A stretch of 6,686 nucleotides of DNA from Anaerolineae bacterium CG2_30_58_95 (GCA_001872165.1 MNXK01000091.1:1-6686); one strand, 5' to 3'; counted from the stretch's first letter, positions 1-4,494 are shown. The notes: generated by a model from the sequence alone, not told the origin. Program-made: numbers and translations.

Positions 1-1
1 G

Positions 2-175
2 CGTAACCGGTCACTGAGCGCGCAGGTCGTGATGATGTTGGCACAATCTCTGGAAGAAGAAGAGCGCCGCAGGAACCAGGCGCAGGCGTTGACCTCCATC
101 CGCCTCCGCCGCTTTACGCCTCCCGCCAACTCCCTCTCCAGCCTCGACCTGCTGCGCGAGGACCGCAAGCGATGA
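2..175 (+). CDS. RHH (Arc/FitA-like) antitoxin, C-terminal part, 5' end outside window
   Basis: The frame starting at base 2 is open for 57 codons and ends in TGA at 173-175. It begins RNRSLSAQV followed by an amphipathic, Glu/Arg-rich helix (LAQSLEEEERRR). This resembles the last helix of Arc/MetJ-type ribbon-helix-helix antitoxins, in which N-R-S-L-(N/S)-x-(Q/E)-V is the recurrent signature. The remaining tail (about residues 30-57, rich in Leu, Arg, Pro and Ser) would be the toxin-wrapping segment. The stop overlaps the ATG of the PIN toxin (ATGA), the usual sign of translational coupling in VapBC/FitAB-like operons. In that family the antitoxin neutralises its toxin by direct binding and the complex represses its own promoter; the promoter is outside the window. 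The beta-strand that reads DNA is missing because the window starts inside the gene. I infer antitoxin identity from this short C-terminal part plus the toxin next door. Confidence 0.75.
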   Translation, partial: RNRSLSAQVVMMLAQSLEEEERRRNQAQALTSIRLRRFTPPANSLSSLDLLREDRKR

Positions 176-603
176 GCAACGGAGGTTTGCGTTTTGTCGT
201 GGACGCCAGCGTCGGGATCAAACTCTTTGTGGATGAACCGCTCTCGGAGCAGGCGCACGCGCTCTTCGCAAAACTGAGCGAAGACCCGCCCGCCGAGCTT
301 TACATCCCCGACTTGTTTTACATCGAGTGCGCCAATATCCTGCTGAAATATATGCGCCGCTTTGGGCGCTCTTTGGAAGACTCGCAGGCTGATCTGGCAG
401 ATTTGAACACTCTGGCATTGAAGCCTGTTTCCACAGCAGAACTGATGGAAGGTGCGCTCGTGTTGGCTTCGCAGAAGAACCTGACCGCCTATGACGCCTG
501 TTACGCTGTCCTTGCTCAACGACTGAATATTCAAATAATCACAGCAGATGAGCCAATGGCACAGGCGGTGGAGTGGGCGATCTGGCTGGGAGATTTCAAG
601 TGA
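172..603 (+). CDS. PIN-domain ribonuclease toxin (VapC-like)
   Basis: This 143-aa protein has the PIN-domain pattern of four acidic residues that bind Mg2+/Mn2+: D11 in FVVDAS, E52 in FYIECAN, D108 in [10 protein letters not shown] and D126 in ITADE. Family members are endoribonucleases that cut tRNA or rRNA and stop growth when their antitoxin is lost; the target here cannot be read from sequence. Length is normal for a single-domain VapC and all catalytic residues are present, so the toxin is probably active. The ATG at 172 overlaps the antitoxin stop, and GAGGA at 158-162 lies nine bases upstream, which supports this start. The 3' end is unusual: the TGA stop at 601-603 overlaps a GTG at 600 that opens a broken copy of proS, and GGGAG at 588-592 inside the toxin gene would serve as that frame's ribosome binding site. 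Confidence 0.9.
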   Translation: MSNGGLRFVVDASVGIKLFVDEPLSEQAHALFAKLSEDPPAELYIPDLFYIECANILLKYMRRFGRSLEDSQADLADLNTLALKPVSTAELMEGALVLASQKNLTAYDACYAVLAQRLNIQIITADEPMAQAVEWAIWLGDFK

Positions 604-728
604 AACTATCTCAACTCTTCGGCCAGACCCTACGCGCTGCGCCTTCGGAGGCAGATGTCGCCAGCCACCAACTGCTCATGCGCGCCGGGTTTATCTGTCC
701 GCTAGGGGCGGGGATGCTGTATAATTGA
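600..728 (+). pseudogene. proS: Truncated proS copy, N-terminal 42 codons only
   Basis: From the GTG at 600 the frame encodes [15 protein letters not shown], then [17 protein letters not shown], then [10 protein letters not shown] and a TGA at 726-728. It aligns with the start of the complete proS at 1576 ([15 protein letters not shown] ... AEVVSHKLLVRAGFIRQLGAG). Most aligned residues are identical, although the bases differ at many positions. Similarity ends near base 715 (…LGAG), after which the sequence is unrelated. The fragment lacks the eight or so extra residues the intact gene has after its A-P dipeptide, so it is closer to the usual ProRS form. It keeps a good ribosome binding site (GGGAG, 588-592) and a GTGA overlap with the toxin stop, so a 42-residue peptide may still be made. 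It cannot be an active synthetase because no class II motif is present. It is either a remnant of the original proS or a scrap carried in with the toxin-antitoxin pair. Confidence 0.85.
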
Positions 729-732
729 CTCA
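720..732 (+). promoter_or_regulatory. Consensus -10 box (TATAAT) giving a probable leaderless start at the DUF4160 ATG
   Basis: TATAAT at 720-725 is a perfect -10 hexamer. The A of the DUF4160 ATG is base 732, seven bases past the end of the box, which is where transcription normally begins. No Shine-Dalgarno sequence lies between box and ATG. The region 17-19 bp upstream (GTCCGC, CTGTCC) matches the -35 consensus poorly. A leaderless mRNA for the downstream cluster is therefore inferred; no transcript evidence is available. Confidence 0.5.
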
Positions 733-971
733 TGTCGCCAACGATCCATCGCGAAAAAGCCTATCGCTTTTACTTCAACAGCAGCGAAGAGCCGCGCATG
801 CACGTCCACATAGAAGGGCAGAATGGAAAAGCCAAGTTTTGGCTGGAACCGATCATTGCGCTGGCAGATTATCACGAGCTAAAAACGCATGAATTGAATG
901 AGATCGAACGGTTGGTACGCAAGCATGAGGAGAAATTTAGAAATGAGTGGCGTAGACATTTCCCACAATGA
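732..971 (+). CDS. DUF4160 family protein
   Basis: This 79-aa protein matches the DUF4160 pattern: an opening PTI then a Y-R-F-x-F strand (residues 3-15), P-x-M-H-V-H-I (21-27), G-K-A-K-F-W-L-E-P (32-40), and a C-terminal helix ELNEIERLVRKHEEKF ending in a W-x-x-x-F motif. Length is full for the family. The biochemical function is not established. Small DUF4160 genes are commonly found next to DUF2442 genes and the pair has been listed among putative toxin-antitoxin modules, so a role in such a module is inference from context. The ATG at 732 is favoured because the TPTI-like family start falls at residues 2-5. There is no ribosome binding site, in agreement with a leaderless transcript from the TATAAT at 720. 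The 3' end overlaps the DUF2442 gene by 29 bp. Base composition is more AT-rich than in proS or pnp, suggesting separate ancestry. Confidence 0.8.
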   Translation: MSPTIHREKAYRFYFNSSEEPRMHVHIEGQNGKAKFWLEPIIALADYHELKTHELNEIERLVRKHEEKFRNEWRRHFPQ

Positions 972-1206
972 ACTGCAAGTCCGCAGCCAGATCACCAGTA
1001 TAGAAAAAGATGGGTTTTGGTTGCTGACCGGGGATGGTGAATCCTTCGTTCCCTTCTCGCTCTATCCGGCGTTTAAAAATGCGACCCTCCATCAAATATA
1101 TAATTTCCGCGAAAGTCACGGCGACTTTCATTGGGATGAACTTGACATTGACATCGAACTGGATGCCTTGAAATTTCCAGAACGATTCCCGCTAAAGTAC
1201 GAATAG
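943..1206 (+). CDS. DUF2442 family protein, putative partner of DUF4160
   Basis: From the ATG at 943 the product is 87 aa. The pattern is that of DUF2442: a hydrophobic strand with D-G-F-W-L-L-T (about residues 23-29), a G-E-S-F-V-P-F-S-L-Y-P-A-F segment (31-43) equivalent to the family's 'phi-D-L-x-P-x-F', then F-x-W-D-E-L-D-I-D-I-E-L-D (about 62-74), equivalent to the usual 'W-(P/D)-x-G-x-D-(I/L)-x-x-x-x-L'. GAGGAG at 927-932, ten bases upstream, supports the start. In-frame ATGs at 925 and 898 would give longer forms (102 aa from 898) but add residues that are not family-like. The gene overlaps the end of DUF4160, implying coupled translation. Family function is undefined; members are often treated as candidate DNA-binding antitoxins. 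The Asp/Glu-rich C-terminus would suit binding to a basic partner, but that is inference. Confidence 0.75.
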   Translation: MSGVDISHNELQVRSQITSIEKDGFWLLTGDGESFVPFSLYPAFKNATLHQIYNFRESHGDFHWDELDIDIELDALKFPERFPLKYE

Positions 1207-1225
1207 TCGTCTTACGGAGATAGCC

Positions 1226-1456
1226 ATGTTCCAGTTTCATGTTTGCGGTTCTAATAAAGCACACCAGGAATTGATCAATGAAGTATTTCAAATTGATGGC
1301 GAGCCAGTCCTGGTCGAAAATATCCCCGCCCAGGTATGTGACCACTGCGGGGAAGAAGTATTCGCCAGCGGCACAGTTGAAAAAGTTCGCTTATTGGTAC
1401 ACGGAAAGTCAAATCCATTGAAATCGGTGAAAATGAACGTTTTTGCATATGCCTAG
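1226..1456 (+). CDS. YgiT/MqsA-N-type zinc-finger protein with a degenerate first Cys pair
   Basis: This 76-aa protein has the core of YgiT-type antitoxin domains: the strand Q-I-D-G-E-P-V-L-V-E-N-I-P-A (22-35), the second zinc knuckle V-C-D-H-C-G-E-E-V-F (C38, C41), and a C-terminal beta-like tail K-S-V-K-M-N-V-F-A-Y-A. The N-terminal knuckle, normally C-P-x-C, reads F-H-V-C-G here, so one of the four expected cysteines is missing; H5 could replace it. There is no C-terminal helix-turn-helix as in full MqsA. Homologues usually accompany a DUF4258 or MqsR-like toxin, and none is adjacent. It sits 19 bp after the DUF2442 stop and probably belongs to the same transcript. GGAG at 1216-1219, six bases before the ATG, supports the start. 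The gene may be an orphan antitoxin or a third member of the upstream module. Confidence 0.7.
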   Translation: MFQFHVCGSNKAHQELINEVFQIDGEPVLVENIPAQVCDHCGEEVFASGTVEKVRLLVHGKSNPLKSVKMNVFAYA

Positions 1457-1480
1457 ACATCCCAGCCCAACCAAAACGCC

Positions 1481-1512
1481 AGACTGCCCGCGCTCCCTTC
1501 GGCGGGCAGTCT
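1481..1512. repeat. Hairpin repeat between the YgiT-like gene and proS
   Basis: An 11-bp perfect inverted repeat, AGACTGCCCGC (1481-1491) and GCGGGCAGTCT (1502-1512), encloses a 10-base loop (gctcccttcg). It sits 24 bp after the YgiT-like stop and could act as a weak transcription stop, but it is followed by TTGACAAAT rather than a T-run. The consensus -35 hexamer TTGACA (1512-1517) starts at its last base, with no good -10 at the right distance. The rest of 1457-1575 holds only a CGTGACAC direct repeat (1529-1536 and 1544-1551). I take the hairpin for one of the dispersed palindromic repeats of this genome. Confidence 0.6.
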
Positions 1513-1575
1513 TGACAAATGGCATTCCCGTGACACTGTAGCACGTGACACCGGAACACCTTCAGGCAGACTAAC

Positions 1576-3447
1576 ATGAAGATGAGTCAATTATTCGGCC
1601 AAACCCTGCGCGACGCCCCCGCCGACACTTTGGCCAGGCTCAGTGCAGGGGCAGAAGTCGTCAGCCACAAACTGCTGGTTCGCGCTGGATTCATTCGCCA
1701 GTTGGGAGCTGGCATCTTCAGCTATTTACACCTGGCAAAGCGATCCATGACGAAAATCGAGAACATCCTACGCCAGGAAATGGACGCCATCGGCGGACAA
1801 GAGGTCGCCATGCCGGTGGTACATCCCGCCGACTTGTGGAAAGAGACCGGGCGCTGGTACCAGATCGGCTCGGAGATGGGGCGCTTCAAGGACAAGTCCG
1901 GCCACGACATGGTTCTGGCGATGACCCACGAGGAAGTGGTCGCCGACTTGGTGCGCCACGAGGTACAGTCATATAAGCAGTTGCCGCGCCTGATCTACCA
2001 CATCCAAACCAAGTGGCGCGACGACCCACGTCCGCGCGCTGGGTTGATCCGCGTGCGCGAGTTCACCATGAAGGACAGCTACAGCCTGGACGCGGATTGG
2101 GATGGGCTGGATAAACAGTACCGCGCCCATTACCAAGCTTATTTCAATATCTTCCATCGCTGCGGCCTACCCGTCATTGCCGTGAAATCGGACACCGGTA
2201 TGATGGGCGGCAAGCTGGCGCACGAGTTCATGTACCTGACACCCATCGGCGAGGATACCCTGCTGCTGTGCGACACGTGCGACTACACCGCCAACCGCCA
2301 GGTGGCGCGTTTCAAGAAACCTGCCGCACCCCTGGAAAAACCGAAGCCCATCGAGAAAGTCGCCACGCCCGGCGCGCACACGATTGAGGAGCTGGCAAAT
2401 TTCCTCGATGTGCCGAAATCCAGGACCGCCAAAGCCGTCTTTTTCATGGCGACCATTCCTCCAGACCCTAAAGGTCTTCAGAGACCTTTAGGGTCTGGAC
2501 AAGAACAATTCATCTTCGCGATTGTGCGCGGCGACATGGACTTGAATGAAACCAAGCTGGCGAATGCCATTGGGGCGAAAGAACTGCGACCGGCCACGGA
2601 AGACGAAATCAAAGCCGTTGGCGCGGTGCCAGGATTTGCCTCGCCAATCGGTCTTGTAGGGGCGACCCCTATGGTCGCCCCAGGGCGGGGACAAGCCCCG
2701 CCCCTACAAATCGTCGTGGACGATGCCATCACTTTTAGCCCCAACCTCGTCGCCGGGGCAAACGAAAAGGGTTACCACCTGCTCAACGTCAATTATGGAC
2801 GCGACTACATGGCCTTCCTCGTCACAGACATTGCCGCCGCGGACGAGGGCGCGGCCTGCCCAGGGTGCGGATCAGCCATGCGCGCGGCGCGCGGGGTCGA
2901 GGTCGGCAACATCTTCCAACTCGGCACGCGCTACAGCGACGCCCTGAGCTGCACCTTCGTTGACAGAGATAAACAAAGCAAACCGGTCATCATGGGCTCC
3001 TACGGCATCGGCGTGGGGCGTTTGCTGGCCTGTATCGCCGAGGAGCACCACGACGAGCATGGGCTGATCTGGCCGGTGGCGGTTGCACCATACCATGTTC
3101 ACCTGGTCTTGCTGCGCGGCAAAGGCGATTCCAGGAGCGAAGAAATCGCCGAAAGCCTTTATCGCGAGCTGCAAGCCGCTGAAATCGAAGTTCTATTCGA
3201 CGACCGCGACGAAAGCCCCGGCGTCAAATTCAACGACGCGGACCTGATCGGCTGTCCCATCCGCATCACGGTCAGCGAGCGGGCATCGAGGGCAGGCGGC
3301 GTGGAAATGAAGCTGCGACATAAGGTGGATAAGGTCATCGTGCCGCTCGATGAAACGGTAGCCCGCCTCAGGTCCGAGATCGCCACGCTGGAGGCCGAAA
3401 TCGCCGCGCAAGTCGTCCCGGTGAAGTACAATGTCCCTGATCACTGA
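1576..3447 (+). CDS. proS: Prolyl-tRNA synthetase (bacterial type, with editing insertion domain)
   Basis: ProRS charges tRNA-Pro with proline in the cytoplasm, via prolyl-adenylate. Class II motifs are present: motif 1 region around MPVVHPADLWKETGRW, the MTHEE loop (116-120), motif 2 RPRAGLIRVREFTMKD (152-167) and motif 3 YGIGVGRLL (476-484, R482). Between motifs 2 and 3 lies the YbaK-like INS domain that hydrolyses Ala-tRNA-Pro; K286 in RTAKAVFF probably corresponds to its conserved lysine. The C-terminal anticodon-binding domain contains DDRDESPGVKFNDADLIG. At 623 aa it is longer than typical ProRS (E. coli 572), largely from repeat-encoded insertions at residues 295-308 and 360-378 and about eight extra residues near 17-24. 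The reading frame is intact. The ATG at 1576 is chosen by alignment with the broken copy at 600; its ribosome binding site is weak (AGG at 1564-1566). The last codons and stop lie in a 7-bp tandem repeat. Confidence 0.97.
   Translation: MKMSQLFGQTLRDAPADTLARLSAGAEVVSHKLLVRAGFIRQLGAGIFSYLHLAKRSMTKIENILRQEMDAIGGQEVAMPVVHPADLWKETGRWYQIGSEMGRFKDKSGHDMVLAMTHEEVVADLVRHEVQSYKQLPRLIYHIQTKWRDDPRPRAGLIRVREFTMKDSYSLDADWDGLDKQYRAHYQAYFNIFHRCGLPVIAVKSDTGMMGGKLAHEFMYLTPIGEDTLLLCDTCDYTANRQVARFKKPAAPLEKPKPIEKVATPGAHTIEELANFLDVPKSRTAKAVFFMATIPPDPKGLQRPLGSGQEQFIFAIVRGDMDLNETKLANAIGAKELRPATEDEIKAVGAVPGFASPIGLVGATPMVAPGRGQAPPLQIVVDDAITFSPNLVAGANEKGYHLLNVNYGRDYMAFLVTDIAAADEGAACPGCGSAMRAARGVEVGNIFQLGTRYSDALSCTFVDRDKQSKPVIMGSYGIGVGRLLACIAEEHHDEHGLIWPVAVAPYHVHLVLLRGKGDSRSEEIAESLYRELQAAEIEVLFDDRDESPGVKFNDADLIGCPIRITVSERASRAGGVEMKLRHKVDKVIVPLDETVARLRSEIATLEAEIAAQVVPVKYNVPDH
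1625..1651. repeat. Possible short repeat insertion near the proS 5' end
   Basis: Compared with the proS fragment at 600 and the usual ProRS N-terminus, this gene has about 24 extra bases (eight residues, roughly DTLARLSA) after the A-P dipeptide. The extra DNA includes CCAGGCTCAGTGCAGG (1634-1649), which resembles the dispersed 'CTTCGACAGGCTCAGTGCAGG'-like repeat I recall from many bacterial genomes. The match is partial and the exact boundaries are uncertain. Confidence 0.35.
2460..2499. repeat. Palindromic repeat inserted in frame in proS (18-bp arms)
   Basis: Perfect 18-bp inverted repeat: arm one 2460-2477 (TCCAGACCCTAAAGGTCT), loop TCAG 2478-2481, arm two 2482-2499. It encodes ProRS residues 295-308 (PPDPKGLQRPLGSG) at a place where relatives have a short loop between two strands of the INS domain. 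Codon phase is kept. The length, perfection and unusual peptide point to insertion of a mobile palindromic element rather than RNA structure selected within the gene. Confidence 0.85.
2654..2709. repeat. Second palindromic repeat inserted in frame in proS (11-bp terminal inverted repeats)
   Basis: The ends are perfect 11-bp inverted repeats, TTGTAGGGGCG (2654-2664) and its complement at 2699-2709. Inside are two further hairpins: GGGGCGACC/GGTCGCCCC (2659-2667/2673-2681) and GGGCGGGG/CCCCGCCC (2683-2690/2696-2703). It encodes residues 360-378 of ProRS, a Gly/Pro/Ala-rich stretch (LVGATPMVAPGRGQAPPLQ) between IGL and IVVDD, which are close to contiguous in typical ProRS. I recognise the 'GTAGGGGCGACC…' type as a dispersed family, but cannot verify copy number from one window. 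Confidence 0.85.
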
Positions 3448-3506
3448 ACACTGAAAACTGATCACTGATTACTGAAAACTGATTACTGATTACTGATCAC
3501 TGGAAC
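3437..3506. repeat. Ten-unit 7-bp tandem repeat (CTGAnnA) spanning the proS stop and the next start
   Basis: The stretch splits cleanly into ten 7-base units: CTGATCA, CTGAACA, CTGAAAA, CTGATCA, CTGATTA, CTGAAAA, CTGATTA, CTGATTA, CTGATCA, CTGGAAC. The next base starts the ATG of the downstream gene. The first units encode the last residues of ProRS and supply its TGA stop (3445-3447). Because seven is not a multiple of three, the TGA in each unit rotates through all three forward frames, making a complete translation stop. No ribosome binding site beyond a poor TGGA (3501-3504) is visible. Confidence 0.85.
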
Positions 3507-4307
3507 ATGCCCGCCATTGACCTCGGTCTCCTCAAAACTCAAACTGCCCGGTTGATCGAATCTTTCGATCAACCGGAAGCTTTTGTGCACCAACTGCACG
3601 AAATGTTCGAGTTCTACACGAACCGCACCATCCGACCGGCGCAGGCAGCCGTGCGCGCCTCCCTGCCCAGCTACCGCGTACCGAGACACGTAATGCGACA
3701 GATCGAGAGCGAATTAAAATCTCCGGCCGATCACTTTCCGTTGCAAGCCACGGCACTGGCGAGCGCCTTGTGGAAAGCCAGCTACCTGGAGACCCGGCTG
3801 TTGGCCTGTCATCTTGTAGGCTTCATCCCCCCCGCTTCAGCGATGCCATTATTCTCGCTGCTCCCCGAATGGGTGCAACAGTCCAAAGACCCGGAAATCC
3901 AGGCTGCGCTGTTGACGGACGCCTTGAAACGGTTGCGCCGCGAGAACTCCCAGGTGCTACTCCTCTTGATCGAGGACTGGCTCAAATCACCCGATCACAG
4001 GGCGCAAATTTGGGGACTGCGGGCGCTAATCCCGCTGCTCGATGAACCGGGATTCGAGAACCTGCCGGCCGTCTTCCGCATCCTGCGGCCGGCGGTCGAG
4101 ACCGCCCGCCCGTCCACGCAACTGGACCTGCAGGCCTGCCTTGCCGCACTGGAGCGCATCTCCCTGACCGAAACCTTGCATTTTCTGCGTGAAGTCATCG
4201 CGGCCTCGAAAAACCCGGAAATGCTGCGCATCCTGCGGCGTATGCTGCCTACCTGCTCGCCTGAATTGCAGGCTGGTTTACGTGAGATTCTTAGAAAGCC
4301 TATGTAG
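3507..4307 (+). CDS. AlkD/HEAT-like repeat protein, possible DNA alkylation repair family member
   Basis: This 266-aa, almost wholly helical protein has no signal peptide or membrane segment. Residues 57-104 (YRVPRHVMRQIESEL … ALASALWKASYLETRLLACHLVG) resemble the HEAT-like helices of the AlkD family of DNA glycosylases ('vp…R.iakel…a..LW.s…E.RllA…lg'), and WLKSPDHRAQIWGLRALIPLL (158-178) resembles a later AlkD repeat. The 'N-W-D-x-x-D' segment that carries the AlkD catalytic aspartate is not evident; the matching region reads EWVQQSKDPEIQ (121-132). It may therefore be a non-catalytic HEAT protein. The ATG at 3507 follows a 7-bp repeat array and has no convincing Shine-Dalgarno, so expression level and exact start are uncertain; the next in-frame Met is residue 33. 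The gene ends in three consecutive in-frame stops (TAG TAA TAG, 4305-4313). It may be co-transcribed with proS. Confidence 0.6.
   Translation: MPAIDLGLLKTQTARLIESFDQPEAFVHQLHEMFEFYTNRTIRPAQAAVRASLPSYRVPRHVMRQIESELKSPADHFPLQATALASALWKASYLETRLLACHLVGFIPPASAMPLFSLLPEWVQQSKDPEIQAALLTDALKRLRRENSQVLLLLIEDWLKSPDHRAQIWGLRALIPLLDEPGFENLPAVFRILRPAVETARPSTQLDLQACLAALERISLTETLHFLREVIAASKNPEMLRILRRMLPTCSPELQAGLREILRKPM
3548..3576. repeat. 13-bp perfect inverted repeat inside the AlkD-like gene
   Basis: Arm one is CCGGTTGATCGAA (3548-3560), the loop is TCT (3561-3563), and arm two is TTCGATCAACCGG (3564-3576). It starts 41 bases after the ATG and encodes ARLIESFDQPE-type residues. In mRNA it would be a stable hairpin in the early coding region. 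A short T-run follows a few bases later (AAGCTTTTG), too weak for a standard terminator. It may be another repeat fossil or a translational brake. Confidence 0.75.
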
Positions 4308-4331
4308 TAATAGGATTGGCGATATTGTTGA

Positions 4332-4423
4332 TGGTGTCGCTGCGAGCGATCTTTGCGAAGCAGTCTCCCAGCCTGCGAGGAGATTGCTTCGCCGCCAGAG
4401 AGCGGCGGCTCGCAACGACACCA
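4332..4423. mobile_element. MITE-like palindromic element upstream of rpsO
   Basis: Terminal inverted repeats GGTGTCGCTGCGAGC (4333-4347) and GCTCGCAACGACACC (4408-4422) match at 14 of 15 positions. A second nested pair, GCGAAGCAGTCTCC (4355-4368) and GGAGATTGCTTCGC (4379-4392), matches at 13 of 14. A small CGCCGC/GCGGCG hairpin sits at 4390-4407. This resembles the widespread 'GTCATTGCGAG…GAAGCAATCTCC' family of non-autonomous palindromic repeats. It has no coding capacity and no clear target duplication. It fills most of the gap between the AlkD-like gene and rpsO. Confidence 0.8.
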
Positions 4424-4444
4424 AATTTCGTTTTCTGGTATAAT
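4415..4444 (+). promoter_or_regulatory. rpsO promoter with extended -10
   Basis: TATAAT at 4439-4444 is a perfect -10 box and is preceded by TGG (4436-4438), the extended -10 TGn motif. ACGACA at 4415-4420 matches four of six -35 positions with an 18-bp spacer. The -35 box lies inside the right terminal repeat of the MITE-like element. Transcription would start near 4451, leaving a leader of about 77 bases before rpsO. Confidence 0.7.
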
Positions 4445-4457
4445 CTCGCCCGTGACT

Positions 4458-4494
4458 GGTCCCATCGGCGGCCAAACCTGCCGGTCGGGAGACC
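4458..4494 (+). promoter_or_regulatory. Foldable rpsO leader, possible S15 autoregulatory site
   Basis: An inner stem CGGCGG (4466-4471) pairs with CCTGCCG bases 4478-4483, including a G·U pair (4470/4479) stacked on a G-C pair (4471/4478). An outer helix GGU/ACC (4458-4460/4492-4494) and CCC/GGG (4461-4463/4487-4489) can form with a 2-base bulge; alternatively GGTC/GACC (4483-4486/4491-4494) closes a GGGA tetraloop. S15 is known to recognise a G·U/G-C motif in 16S rRNA and to repress its own mRNA in several bacteria. That this leader does so is inference. Confidence 0.35.

Noticed and set aside
898..942. Longer start for the DUF2442 protein at 898 or 925
   Set aside because: The extra residues do not look like the family, and the GAGGAG at 927-932 suits the ATG at 943.
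1111..1129. Small inverted repeat GAAAGTC/GACTTTC in the DUF2442 gene
   Set aside because: Only a 7-bp stem inside coding sequence; expected by chance at this window size.
1481..1520. Intrinsic terminator after the YgiT-like gene
   Set aside because: The stem is good but the loop is ten bases and there is no T-run after it (TTGACAAAT follows). Listed only as a repeat.
1512..1542. proS promoter with consensus -35 TTGACA
   Set aside because: The -35 is perfect, but no -10 box scores above about three of six at 15-19 bp (TGTAGC at 1537-1542 is the best), so I did not list it as a promoter.
3437..3506. CRISPR-like array
   Set aside because: Units are 7 bp with no spacers, far from CRISPR architecture; it is a simple tandem repeat.
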